Shown: positions 1 to 10,689 of the stretch, in pieces
Position numbering within the stretch: position 1 is the stretch's first letter
Layout of the letters: every line of letters begins with the position of its first letter
From: Alitta virens
Taxonomy: Eukaryota; Annelida; Polychaeta; Phyllodocida; Nereididae
Direction: 5' to 3'
Length of the DNA: 64,000 nucleotides
Assembly: GCA_932294295.1 (NCBI GenBank)
Contig: OW028576.1
Span: forward strand, 42,492,747-42,556,746
The notes under the pieces: model-generated
Seen by the model: only the letters and a program-made list of their open reading frames with translations
What the model was told of the DNA's origin: nothing
Database searches by the model: none
Made by a program: the position numbers and the translations under genes

Positions 1-1770
1 TTCACGGAAGTTTATTTATATTTCCACCAGTCGGGCATAATACTGCAATACTATTGGCTGAAAAAGTTCCCGCCCTTGACTGTGATTGAGTGAAGCAATG
101 TACATCCTAGCAGCAGTATTTTTAGTGCATTTTAATGTATATTGGCATCTTATCGTTCAGTTTTATTTTAGTTATTTCCCTGAGAAAGTTTTATTTATTG
201 AATAGGTTAGTTGTGATCTTCTATGTCTGAAATGTAAAAATGAGTGGGTCATCTTATCATTGTAATAAGAAGAAAAGAAAGAATTATGTCTTGCTGAATT
301 CAGGGCTGCTCAGTGAAAAGACTCTGTTGATAAATGTGGCCGTTTAAGACAGGTACCGGTTTAATAGATTTGTAAACATGCAATGAAATTCAGTTGATGA
401 GGGAAATTGGACGTGGTCCTTCACAGCAGGTGACTGCACTGGCTGTATTGTATGACTTCGAAATGTCTATAATACAAAGTGTGCTGACCTCGGATGAACA
501 GTGCATTATCATATTTACTCAGTGTCAAACCTGGACACTTAAATTTTCCAATGTGTTTACAGTAACCCCAAAATCATTTAGATCAGAAAAGCATCTGTAT
601 GTGGTTTAAAATTATTTTGAATCACCATTTTGTGTTCACAGTGTATTATACAAATAGATTTCTGGAGCTTATCTTTGATATCTGCAGGGCCAGTCTTGAC
701 ATGCGTGAGGCCCGACTCATTGTGGACATCTTTGTCTACCATCCAACAGCAGTACATTGGATAACCCCTTGTTTTGTTAACATTTCTGTTCATATTATGA
801 TGCTCCATGCTATATATGAAAATATAACAGAAAAAAACAAGTCGAAATCAATTTTGAACCCCATTATAGGACTATAGGATCATCATTTTGTTAGGCATAT
901 TGAATAACCAATTATGCAATATATTGTATACTTGATGAAGAGTTTGAAGGGCACATTGAATGATCTTCCGAGACATGCATGAATGCTTTAACTGTTCATG
1001 TCTGTGTTTTAGACACGTGATAGTGTAAACTGTTACCATATTAAATATAAGAAATTATATTAAGATGTAGAATGCTGTGATAAGGTTGCATTTTTGTGGT
1101 GCTTTCACCAAAATCATATAATTATTTTGCTATCAGTGTATTTAATAACTAGATGTGAGTCATTTAGATTTCCAAGAGTTCATTTAGTTGTGAGGTATTT
1201 GCGTGTAGCGTCGGTATAGTTATGTTGAATTGTGTGTCTTTATATAGAACTTCGTTTTCGACTTTGCGTGATACAGCTCATTAAATATATATATATATAT
1301 ATTACTTAGTTTTGACTTTTTCCTAGTATGGGCATCAGCAAAAATTACGTTTTTGACAATGTTAATTATCAATGTTGTATAAGTTATTATTTCATTCTGT
1401 TTTGAGCTGAGAAAAAAATTACAGGACAGACCCCTGATTCAAGGTAAAGAACTATATGAATGATAGTTGTGTATATGTGTTCATTTGATGTTGAAATTGT
1501 TTGATTCTTGCATTTATTTCATTGATATGTATTGCCTTTTATATTGAAATAAGGATGGTTTTTTCTGGTTTTTAAAGTGTGATAATGGTGCTAACATAAT
1601 AGTGGAGTAACTAATTGATGTTATCGATTGGACCCACTGAGGGTTGTAAACAAAATTGAGAAATTGAGAGCCACTAGAAGTCTCTGAAACCAAGTCAGAT
1701 TACCATTGTATGATGAAGTCATTGTTTCATTGACACCAGTTTTATAATTTTAAACTTTTTAGGGTCCACA
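1..1770. other. AT-rich stretch without a recognisable gene
   Basis: I see no coding exon, RNA gene or intact element. Open frames near 394-877 are short, have no motif and overlap on both strands. A short TA microsatellite lies at about 1286-1302. The stretch could be 3' UTR or intron of a gene outside the window, but nothing in the bases proves it. Confidence 0.5.
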
Positions 1771-2147
1771 CCAAAGCTTTCAACCATTTCTCATGATCTT
1801 CCTCAGTGAACTGAAACTGCCCAGGGCTGTTCCATTTAAAAGAAAAAAAGGGGGGGGGGGGGTGGACAGGAAGGTTTTTGAAAAAGCGGAGGAAGGGGAC
1901 TTCTCCAAAAGAGAAAAAGAAGGGGAGGGGGGGGGGGGTGGTTGATCTGTATTTTCTTAATATCTTAATGTGGAAAAAAGAGGGGGGGGGGGTGGGAGTC
2001 TGTCAAAATGTGGGGTCTGGAAAATGTTACTGGCCACTCCCCCCCCCCCCTTTTATAAATGGAACAGCCCACAGGTGTCTGATGTTGACGCTTTTTTCTG
2101 TGGTCAAACTGTGATATTAGACCATGAGAAATGGTTGAAAGCTTTGG
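1771..2147. mobile_element. Foldback element with poly-G/poly-C arms
   Basis: The 25 bases from 1771 are the exact reverse complement of 2123-2147. Further in, GGGCTGTTCCATTTA at about 1823-1837 is mirrored by the TAAATGGAACAGCCC region at about 2055-2070, each followed inward by a long G (or C) run. The loop 1863-2040 holds more G runs of 10-14 bases. This is a non-autonomous palindromic element with no transposase. Target-site duplications are not clear. The G runs produce spurious glycine/proline frames. Confidence 0.6.
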
Positions 2148-3129
2148 TAAGTAAATTATGGACTGTGAGATGAATATAATTTCTCTAAATAGATTACCCA
2201 GAGTCAGGATCCAGTCTACATTGATTCAATGAATTAAGTCGTCACCCTATTGTTTATATTTTTTGTTCAAGCGTGTTTAATGAGCCAAGTTTCTCATTGG
2301 AGCAAGCACAATTTTTGCATTTAGCTTCAGTCTTGCCATTGTATTGCAAAATACTAATTGCTGTTGGTTAATTGCATTTAGTTGATTAGAATATAAAATG
2401 AGGCAGCAAATTAGCAATCAGCTATGACCTTAAATTGGTATTTTGTGTTTAACACATTGTATACTTTATACTGGGTGTTTTTGTTTTTTACTGCAATGTA
2501 TATTAGCAATCTATTATTACCTTTACTTGTTGACTTGTTTTATTACATTACAAAGTTTTTTATGTCTTTTTTTTTAATACTGCAATGTGTTTTATAGCAT
2601 TGTAAATTAAGATAGGTTCTACTTTTGTGTAAAATGGTTTCTCTATTTTGTACTTCGTTAAATGTAAATAGTTTTTTTATTTTGTGTTTGTCAGTTTCTA
2701 AAACAGGCTTTGAGATTTTTTGGTCATTTTGACCAATTAGACTTTTATTTTTGTCAACTGCATGTTGAGTTTCTTAATGCGTTGTCGTACTGAAGTATTA
2801 ATTTGGCATAATCATGATAATTGTCTGGTTTGCAGTTATATTTTGCAAGTTGTAAGTAGGATCTTAGATACTTGTATATAGTGTGCTTTCTTGCCTGATA
2901 GAAAGAAAGCAAATTTTGCAGTTTTTGGCAAATATGGTGCTAGAGGTGTATTTAGAAGCGAGGGACTTATTTTAATTAACTGTGCTATTTCAATCCATAT
3001 TAATGAACTTTTTTTTCATAAAAGGTATTCCAGGTAATTTTCAAAAAGATCCGCTCTGTAGTACTGAAAAACTATCAAAAATAACATTTGTGAATAATTA
3101 AATTTATAGCCATGAACTTTATTTCCTTT
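2148..3129. other. AT-rich spacer
   Basis: T-rich sequence with scattered homopolymer runs. No exon, RNA gene or element that I recognise. Confidence 0.5.
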
Positions 3130-3139
3130 TGTTTACAAA

Positions 3140-3560
3140 GTGTCGGCTGACACAGTACTATGACAAAAATCTGTTATTGACAGCAGCCAATCAGATCATC
3201 TGTTAGAGATCACCAACCAATCAGACCATCTGTTCGAGATCAGCCAATAAGATCTTTTAGAGATCACAGGTGCTGTGTCAATAACTTGTCTTGGTTTTTT
3301 TGACACAGTACTGTCCAGATAATATAGGCACATGCACTTTTCAGTTACCAATTTTAAATTTTTTGGCAGTGTCTGCTGACACAGTACAGTGGTAATAATC
3401 TGGCATTTCTCTCTTATTGACAGCAACCAATCAGATCATCTGTAAGAGATCATGTGCACCAACCAATCAAATCATCTGTTAGAGATCTCAGGTGTGGTGT
3501 CAATAAATCTTCTTGGTTTGTTGACACAGTAATGTCCAGATGATATAAGCTGGCGAGTTA
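3140..3560. repeat. Duplicated about 190-bp block with CCAATCAGAT sub-repeats
   Basis: Two similar direct copies, about 3143-3325 and 3370-3550. Each starts with TGACACAGTAC, contains ACCAATCAGATCATCTGTTA repeated two or three times with GAGATCA spacers, and ends near TTGACACAGTANTGTCCAGA. The inner unit matches a CCAAT-box core, but no transcript start is visible. Function unknown; possibly the subterminal repeats of a DNA transposon. Confidence 0.7.
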
Positions 3561-4365
3561 TTGACACACACGGTACTGTCAGAGAAGTCCTTGATACCTG
3601 ACACAGCACTGAGACAGGATTGCCATTAATTGAATTAAAGTAAAATAGAGACACGAAGGCATATAACAACAAGGGCTTAATTGTCTACTGTAGTCTTCGT
3701 AAAGTATTGAAATGTCCTCTCTGCAAGAATATTACCTTTTGTGTTATCAAGATACTGCGATTACAATGAATATCGGGCATTTTGCCATGTTTTTGTTTTT
3801 ATGCATATACCATGTTATTGTAATACAATTCATTGTGAGGCACAATACAAGGATGTGATATACTGGGCTACGTAGAACGTTAATAATAGTACTTCATGCT
3901 GTTTTGAACAGGATCGGTACTTCGTAATTATTAATTGTACAGATCTATGAACATGTAGCGTCGATGTGTCTATAACTGTATACATAATAAAAAAAACTAA
4001 TTGTGATTTCATCAACTTGATGTAAAACTGTTATTTAAAATGCTAGTAAAACTAGACATTTTTTGTTGTTATATAACATTTGTGTGCTTGAATATATTAG
4101 TATCATGTATAGAATACATGTTTAATGTTACAGTTTGCAGTGCAAATTCTTTTGTAAAGAAGTGATTGATTAGACAATAAAAAATATCTTAAGCATAAAT
4201 AATGATAAATTGTTGTGGTGTATGGTTTATGATTTAGTGACAGATGACTCAAATTAAAACTGGCTTGAAGCAGAAAAGTTGCAACATGAACGAGCACAAG
4301 CTCTAAACTGCCATCTTTCAGCTTACAGAACCATTAAGATACCAAATTTGGCCATGGCCTAAGCA
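3561..4365. other. Spacer without recognisable features
   Basis: AT-rich; only short frames without motifs on either strand. Confidence 0.45.
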
Positions 4366-4400
4366 CAGGGGTGGATCCAGAAATATGGTAAAGGGGGGTA
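4366..4400 (+). mobile_element. Terminal fragment of a CAGGGGTGGATCCAG-type element
   Basis: CAGGGGTGGATCCAGAAAT followed by TGGTAAAGGGGGG resembles 18017-18052 (CAGGGATGTACCTAGAAAT, then TTGGTAAAGG and a G run), and more weakly 15627 and 48581. It looks like the end of a palindromic DNA transposon (a CAGGGG start is common in hAT elements). No second end is seen here. Confidence 0.35.
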
Positions 4401-4559
4401 TGGGTCTGCATGGGTAAAATTTGACAGCGTGACCTTCGTAACCAGGGACAAAGTGACACTGAGGATCTTAAATAGTGACGGAGATATTCCTCTAAGATGA
4501 CAACATTGGACATTGCTTCCTACGTTTTTTAATGTAGACCCCTGAGGTGGCCAACCAAC

Positions 4560-4690
4560 CTTTTGGTTTGCAGCTGTATGCATTTTGCAGCAAATTCTGC
4601 AGCTGTAGGAATAAATGCAGCTGCCGAGAATTTTGCAGCTGCAAGGGCTTCTTGCTGTAGCTGCAGCTGGCTGCAACAGATATAGAATTA
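4560..4690. repeat. CAGCTG-rich degenerate repeat
   Basis: GCAGCTG or GCAGCTGCA recurs about eight times in 130 bp with irregular spacing. CAGCTG is also the E-box core, but the density and irregularity fit a decayed simple repeat better than an enhancer. Confidence 0.5.
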
Positions 4691-4899
4691 ATTGCAACAA
4701 CCCAGACTAGATGCATGCTGGATGCTCCCTGTTCTTGTAGATAGTGAAAACTGATTGCTCCCTGTTAGGGATGATGGTTAGTTTGACACCCAGTGTCCTA
4801 TCAGCATTCGTTCTATCAAGGTTCTATGAAGACGGCCATGGGGGATCCAAATCGCTCAGTGGCACTGCATGACTGCTCCCTGTCCTGTAGGGGGTACCG

Positions 4900-4965
4900 T
4901 TGTACATTTTCCTCAAAAGTATGTGAAAAAACAATAATGTCATCAAGAAACAAAATACCTTCAGT
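4900..4965 (-). pseudogene. Reverse transcriptase fragment (LDD motif)
   Basis: The minus strand reads FLDDIIVFSHTFEENVQR, the diagnostic catalytic stretch of Ty3-type reverse transcriptases with both catalytic Asp. The sequence before it is short and disrupted, and that after it no longer matches, so only a scrap of the palm domain survives. Confidence 0.7.
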
Positions 4966-5280
4966 GAGGTTCATCCGTGAGGTTCATCAGGGACTGAATC
5001 ATTTTTTTAAATGTCCTGAAGGTGTTTGCGTACTTCCTCCGCCATGGATGGATGGACATTTCCATATATAACTCGTAGAGGAATGTCATCTGTAAGTTGA
5101 ATTCTGTACCTTTCTAGGTTTAGCTGACCTGGCTTTGATTGTGACCACTCTCGAATTGTACACTTTTCCAATAAGTCCATCTGCCTGAACTGCAGCTGTC
5201 ATGCATTTGAAGGTTTTCCACCACATGGCTGGTGCCGTGATGTCTTGCATAGCATGTGGAATTGTTTTGTTGAGACATGG

Positions 5281-5467
5281 TGGGTGGGTGGATTAGGGCT
5301 TTACGTCCTGTATTTCGGCACCTGATGGGCTAATTAGGACAGGCAGGGACCATGGCAATGAGACGAAGGATGAAACAGCCATCCAACTTGGGCTCAACCG
5401 GGAATCGAACCCGGGACCCAGCGGTTGGAAGCCCTGAGCGCTACCTCTGAGCTAGGCCCCCGCCCTC
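5281..5467 (-). mobile_element. SINE family A, copy 1 (tRNA-derived)
   Basis: Best guide to the family. On the minus strand a tRNA-like head carries an A box (TAGCTCAGAGGTAGCGC) and a perfect B box (GGTTCGATTCC), the two RNA polymerase III promoter elements. A body of about 110 bp follows (GGATGGCTGTTTCATCC to AAATACAGGACG), then AAAGCCCTAAT and a microsatellite-like tail. The anticodon-loop position reads CTTCCAA, as in a tRNA-Gly(TCC), but the stem is degenerate. A 12-bp target-site duplication, GTTGAGACATGG, flanks it at 5269-5280 and 5468-5479. It lies inside the Ty3-like relic, so it is younger. Confidence 0.9.
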
Positions 5468-5489
5468 GTTGAGACATGGTTGTCATATG

Positions 5490-5790
5490 TTGGTCCCAAT
5501 TAGTAGTGGAGTCTTGGCTTTGTAAGCTGTATCGGCTACAAGCAAAACATGCTTGGACAAAGAATTTTCACAAATCTTGATTGGAAGTTTGACTTTGGCT
5601 TGGATGAAACCAGAATAAGGTACATTTTGACCAGTAACACCTTTTAACTGCCAAGTCTGATAACTGCTGAAGTGGTAGATGTGACAGATGTTGATGGTAA
5701 AATGACGTAGAAATGGCAGATATGAGATTCACTATCCAATAGAGCTTTGCAGTTCATTTGGATGACCAACAAATTTGTTGTATACCCCAC
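5490..5790 (-). pseudogene. Retropepsin-like (aspartic protease) relic
   Basis: The minus strand gives broken frames with a degenerate ALLDSES active-site-like stretch near 5735-5760, then VPYSGFIQAKVKLP and VADTAYKAKTPLLIGTN near 5500-5620. The latter matches the strand before the conserved LIGTN ending of invertebrate Ty3/gag-pol proteases. At least one stop and one frameshift interrupt it. Non-functional. Confidence 0.5.
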
Positions 5791-6109
5791 TTTCCCCCTT
5801 TGGTCTCGGTCGTTTCCCGGACGTTTGTTCTTGTTGCTGCTGTTAAACCTTGATTCTTAAAATGACCTGGTTTCTTACAATGCTCTATCTCCTCTATCAT
5901 TTGGAACTGATGCTGAATTCATTTTGGCTGACTGGCGTGATCTAAATCTTTAAGTCTTTTAATCAAAATGTCTGGCACCAGTAATTCTGTGAAGGCTGCT
6001 GTACTTTATAGTTGATAGCATCTATCATCAGTCCCTCTTACCTACACCTCCATGAAATAATGCTTTCACTATCCATTTGATGTGCATTGTACAAGTCTTT
6101 TATGATTTC

Positions 6110-6530
6110 TGAAGGTGTCAAAGTCTATCAAATTTAATAATAACTTGTGTCACTGTTGTATTGTCACCTAACGTATACAAGGCATCAAAACCTCTCCCTA
6201 ACTGACAGCCTAATGCCTTGCATAAGCACTGAATCAGCATAGTGTCCTTGCATACTAGTCACAGCATAACACCACTGAGTATAGGACACCTTATTTGGTT
6301 TGTTAAAGTTACCATAAAAGGTTAGCAAATTTGAAATTTTATATGTTGGCAAACTCACTGATTTACTATTAGCAACTGGGCTTGGCACCTGCAGTTGCCC
6401 CTTCGGCTGCATTTGGATCCTTATCAGAGACCTGAGATTTAAGAAACACTGCAAGGTCTTTCTATTGATCTGGGGTTAATTTGTGAGCCAATCTCTAATT
6501 TCTGCTGAGTCAGCCGCCTCTGGGGTGTTT
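6110..6530 (-). pseudogene. Gag/PNMA-like capsid relic
   Basis: A minus-strand frame (6185-6454) includes LPTYKISNLLTFYGN and VSYTQWCYAVTSMQGHYAD, then continues out of frame with LGDNTTVTQVIIKFDRL at about 6115-6165. This pattern (F-G, W-R/Y, and LGD...F-D-L) is the capsid region of Ty3 gag and its domesticated PNMA relatives. Frameshifts between the pieces argue against domestication. Confidence 0.5.
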
Positions 6531-6558
6531 TTCAAGGTTTCTATCAGGATCTATAGCT

Positions 6559-6741
6559 GTGTGTGTGTGTGCTTTACGTCCTGTATTTATGCACCAGTTG
6601 GGCTAATTAGGACAGGCAGAGACCATGGCAATGAGACGAAGGATGAAGCAGCCATCCAACTTAGGCTCGACCGGGAATCGAATCTGGGACCCAGCGGTTG
6701 GAAGCCCAGGGCGCTACCTCTGAGCTAGGCCCCCGCCCCTT
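6559..6741 (-). mobile_element. SINE family A, copy 2
   Basis: Full-length minus-strand copy with A and B boxes and a (CA)n tail. A 13-bp target-site duplication, AGGATCTATAGCT, lies at 6546-6558 and 6742-6754. Inserted just upstream of the gag relic. Confidence 0.9.
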
Positions 6742-7264
6742 AGGATCTATAGCTATAAGCACAAATTTTCACACTTATTACTCCAAATCAAGCAACATAC
6801 ATTTTTAATGACCAGTCAATGGAGACTTTAAAGTTCACCCAAGCTTGACCACTGTGCTGTGGATCATCAACAGTTCATGTAAGGTGTAATTTACAGTGAG
6901 GATTAAATCCCACAAGTACTCAATGGTCTAGTTGTAACAGCCACCTGCTCAATGTTACAGAAACAGGTGCAATTGGTGTTACCTTGACCTCGCAGACTTG
7001 ATGAATTTCTTGGATCCCTGGTGTCCGCTGCCTTTTTCTTGCCCGGGCTTTATGCTCTAATTGTCTAAGGTGATGCGCGCTTGAGGTAAAAGGAAATAAG
7101 TAGCTTTTACTCATTTTTGTACAACCTATCTGAAATGGAAATACAAACTAACGGTAGACACCCTGATTGCACTTTCACCTCCGACTGGCTGAAATTGTAG
7201 TGTGACCCAAAAGCTCACTCCAGGATGGCCATCCTTTGGTTTACCAGCTGATCAACTAGGTTCC

Positions 7265-7290
7265 AGGAAGTCGACTGCGCCAATGTAACA
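7265..7290 (-). other. LTR 3' boundary and primer-binding site
   Basis: The minus strand reads TTACA then TTGGCGCAGTCGAC. The TTGGCGCAGTCG string directly after an LTR ending in ACA is the usual primer-binding site of many invertebrate Ty3 elements. It sits upstream of the gag relic in the right orientation, which ties the scattered pieces together. Confidence 0.55.
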
Positions 7291-7342
7291 GAACGATGAC
7301 TCAAGTTTAGGTTCTCTTAGTGTATTGGAAATCTCAATTGTA

Positions 7343-7441
7343 CAAGTGAGATAATGACCGCGTTTCAGTGAATATGCAATTTATCCGAGGCTTAATTGCA
7401 TATTCACGAAAACAAGGTCATTATCTAACTTATGCCACTTG
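7343..7441. repeat. Hairpin palindrome
   Basis: GATAATGACC and GTGAATATGCAATT at 7350-7381 are mirrored by AATTGCATATTCAC and GGTCATTATC at 7394-7425, within ACAAGTG/CACTTGT outer matches. ATATGCAATTTATCC recurs in direct orientation near 7587-7601. It falls in the presumed LTR of the Ty3-like relic, or is a small foldback insertion in it. Confidence 0.6.
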
Positions 7442-8670
7442 TTTTGTTTGTAATTGTTTGATCACTTGCTTATGACGTTCTCCCCTTAAAACTTTTGTTT
7501 GCTTATTATATAAGATGTTCATTTGATTGTTGTGTTTTGTTTCATTGTTTTACTACAACTTGTAGCCAGTCATATTCTCCCAGGTATATGCAATTTATCC
7601 CCCTGGAATCTTGGCCTCTGATTGGATGAAAAAGGCAAACAGTGGTATTAATCATTATTAAAATCCTACCAAATATGCTTAATGTGTTACACCTGACAGG
7701 TGAAAGAAGTGAATATGAGGAAAACACTTCAAACAATGTCTTTATTAAAGTCCCACACAACAGACATAATGCATTTATAGTGCATATAAAACAAATTGTT
7801 TATATTAATTTGCAAGCGCAGTTGTAATAAGCTATTTAATCCCGATAACATCTGTGGATAAAGGTAGACAGTTCAAATACATGCAAAATATGTTTTTTAA
7901 TATTTGACTGGCGTTATTGGCCTTTGTGACGTCACATTAGAACATAATCACAGCGATGCAGTTCTGATTATGTTTATTTGTTGTGTCATGGAGTGAGGAG
8001 CAGATAAATTGGATTTTAATTGTTATTTTATAATGCTAATCCTATGGACGTGTTCTGAAAATAATGTATTATAGTGCTTAGCAGAAAAGTGGTTACACAG
8101 GCGAACAATACAAAATTGTTCAGTCTTTCAAAGTTATTGTTAATAAGGTTAAGCATTAAAAGACCATTTAGTATCACCAGCCACCCTTGACTGTTTATAA
8201 AACACATTATAATCCACTGTGTGACCTTTTCTATTGTCCTTTGTGGGATATAACCAACAAAAATGTTAGTTAACTCCCTCCTAAATGCATACTGAACTTT
8301 TATGCGTAATAAAGGCATTAAAACAATCAAACAAATTAGTAAATATCCGTCATAGTCGGGAGTTAACTAATATGTAATCAACATTTTAAGATAATCCCTC
8401 TGTTGGACAAAACTCCGGACTGCTTGAGAAAATTTGAATGGCTTTTAGTCAGTTGTTTCATGAAAATGTATTCAGTTATTTGCGGTGCTTGCCAAACTCA
8501 CTGTGTCACCACTAATATGCTAGACAACTGCGATGATAGGACTGATCTGATTTGAGCAAAAATTGAGCAAGAAAATAGGACAAACCACCGTCCGTATGTT
8601 TACTAGACAGAGGATTTCATGTCTACTGCTGGCATAGGCTGAGTGTAGGCTTTTATCAATAGGATCCTTA
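7442..8670. other. Spacer, partly presumed LTR
   Basis: No recognised gene. The first few hundred bases may belong to the retroelement LTR. A 100-codon minus frame at 8028-8330 has no family resemblance that I can defend. Confidence 0.4.
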
Positions 8671-8856
8671 AAGCCCCAGTCACACTAGCCCTGAAGACTG
8701 TCCGAGTTCTGGAGGTGCTTTGTTTTTTGTTGTGGTCACACATTACAAAAGGTCTCCAAACGATTTCAAAATACAGATCTCTAATAATTGTACAACCGCC
8801 ACAAGACTAATATACAACCATTGTAAGACCATCTTTAGATAAGAATAGATAGACTG

Positions 8857-9030
8857 TCAAGTGTGTGTGTGTGTGATTAAGGCTTTATGTCCTGTATTTC
8901 TGCACCAGTTGGGCTAATTAGGACAGGCAGAGACCATGGCAATGAGACGAAGGATGAAACAGCCATCCAACTTAGGCTCGACCGGGAATCGAACCCAGGA
9001 CCCAGCGGTTGGAAGCCCAGAGCTGGGCCC
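8857..9030 (-). mobile_element. SINE family A, copy 3 (head shortened)
   Basis: Minus-strand copy with a (CA)n tail and B box, but the tRNA head is shortened after AGCCCAGAGC so the A box is lost. Target-site duplication TAGATAGACTG at 8846-8856 and 9031-9041. Confidence 0.85.
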
Positions 9031-9612
9031 TAGATAGACTGGCAAAGATTGATAAAGATGACCAAAGATTTTGTGTGACATTGTACAATCATTGTACATT
9101 GTATAACCAACTTGTGAACCACTAGATGACTGACTGCAAACTGATCGGCAAAGACTCAACCACTCTATATTTACACTGTATGGTCACATGTCCTACAACC
9201 AGTTGCCAATGATCTCAACTAGTCCCTTAGTAGTCTTTCATCAATCATGCAACCGGTCGTAGGTTATAGTATTTTGGTCCCCAGTAGTTTTTGGCTATTG
9301 TACATGATCTTTTATACGTTCTTCAGTTGTGGTGCAACTAGTTGAAGTTAGTCTTATGCCAGTCACAAACACTCTTTAAAGATCACCCAAGAATATCATT
9401 GACCAATTTTATTCAAGATTGTTCAAGACTTGTCTACGACCACCGTGCAACTAACTACCTATGATCAATTTAAGACAACTTGAGATAACTTAAGATAGTT
9501 GGTGACCAGCTTAAACATTGCAAGGTTTTTGAACATGCTCGAAAACCTGCTACCAGTTGCACGACCATAAAAGATTATCTAAGACCATCAGATATTATCA
9601 ATGACTTGTTTC

Positions 9613-9715
9613 AAGACTTCTAAAAGACTTCTAAAAGACTTCTAAAAGACTTCTTAAAGACTTCTTAAAGACTTCTTAAAGACTTCTTAAAGACTTCTTA
9701 AAGACTTCTTTAAAA
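9613..9715. repeat. 11-bp tandem repeat (ACTTCTAAAAG/ACTTCTTAAAG)
   Basis: About nine head-to-tail copies of an 11-bp unit. The first three are of the TAAAAG type and the rest TTAAAG, so the array grew by local duplication of each variant. Confidence 0.9.
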
Positions 9716-9759
9716 ATCTTCTAAAAGTCTTGATTCACATGATGTCCAGGAGTTTGGTT

Positions 9760-10265
9760 TTTACATTTATGAGTTACACTTTAATATAGGACAGTCAGAT
9801 TTTTCATATTTAGCATAAACAAGAGTGAGATATAAATTATACACAACATATGCTTGGGTATGACAGCAATGGTGATGTAAATTTAGTCTGCACAGTGTGC
9901 CTCAACACCATCACAATTGACACATTGCCATGGTCCTTCCGGTTTGTCTCTGTATCCAATTGTTTGAGCATAGGTCCCAATGCCAACCCTTGACCTGCAT
10001 GTATAGTTTGCTGCATGCTTCAAACCGACACAACTGTACCTACTATGGTGAAAATGAAGCAGTGCTTTATAGCCATTCTCATACGATGCATAACCGCACA
10101 AGGTACCCTTCCGCAGGTGGAGGTATCAGCACTTAGCATAGGCATATTTATTGAAGATGAGTTTGTTGCAGAAATCATCCTGAAATATTGGAAATTAATC
10201 AATTAGGTATAATACATGTACAATTCTACACCGCCCTTCTTTTAAAGGTACAAAACCACTATGAT
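9760..10265. other. Spacer without recognisable features
   Basis: Overlapping short frames on both strands between 9883 and 10206 show no motif. No element recognised. Confidence 0.4.
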
Positions 10266-10267
10266 AG

Positions 10268-10410
10268 ATCAGTGAAGTTAGCTACCCGACAACTACCCTA
10301 AGCTGTAAAGTTAGCTACCCGAACCCAGCTACCTGACAGCTACCCGGCAGCTACCTGAAGATGTAAAGTCAGCTACCCCAACCCAGCTACCTGACAGCTA
10401 GCAGCTACCC
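10268..10410. repeat. AGCTACC-type subterminal repeat array
   Basis: CAGTGAAGTTAGCTACCCGA opens an array of AGCTACC(C/T)GA motifs with a partly repeated longer unit (CAGCTACCTGAAGATGTAAAG). The inverted partner GGGTAGCTGCCGGGTAGCT lies at about 14867-14886. Layout and sequence parallel the arms of the Mutator-like element at 19377-20119, where the same phrase appears with AGCTCCCTGAAAATGTAAAG. Confidence 0.6.
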
Positions 10411-10689
10411 AAACTTTCCATGTATATAACTCGAAAGCGGTTAAACATAATGTTTCAGTTTTTGCCCCAAAAAAATACTTAGGGCAAAGGTGTACATGCT
10501 AGAATTTTTTTCGGAATTTTCCAAGCATGTCTTAGATGTGATTAATCAAAAATATTTTAAAAAATTTAGTTTTTTACCATAACTGAAAAATTAACTTTTT
10601 TCTAACTTTTAGCATACACAAAACTAGTCTTTACAACCATTAAAGAGCTCGTCTGGGATATATGTCAGAGAACAGTCCCGCGGGGTAAA

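Larger units (their letters stand above)
4850..7290 (-). mobile_element. Decayed Ty3-like LTR retroelement, minus strand
   Basis: Reading the minus strand, parts of one retroelement appear in the expected order: LTR end plus primer-binding site (about 7265-7290), gag-like sequence (6110-6530), aspartic-protease-like sequence (5490-5790) and a reverse transcriptase fragment with LDD (4900-4965). Many stops and frameshifts show it is long dead. Two SINEs (5281-5467 and 6559-6741) were inserted later. The 5' LTR would extend above 7290 but its outer edge cannot be placed; the RNase H, integrase and 3' LTR are not visible below 4850. Order and motifs make the call fairly safe; clade is not determined. 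Confidence 0.6.
8671..9760. mobile_element. Probable decayed DNA element rich in short degenerate motifs
   Basis: Starts near CCCCAGTCACACTAGCC and runs through many degenerate motifs of the GACCANC, CAACTAGT and ATTGTACAA types, ending after an 11-bp tandem array. Such motif-packed non-coding DNA is common in non-autonomous elements. Its limits and class are inferred; no transposase or clear inverted ends. Confidence 0.3.

Noticed and set aside
3196..3672. Short minus frames over the CCAAT repeat
   Set aside because: They follow the repeat, not a protein; no motif.
8028..8330. 100-codon hydrophobic minus frame
   Set aside because: Looks membrane-like, but no conserved motif, no splice context, and AT-rich DNA often gives such frames.
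9613..9715. CRISPR-like array
   Set aside because: Units of 11 bp without spacers; a simple tandem repeat in a eukaryotic genome.
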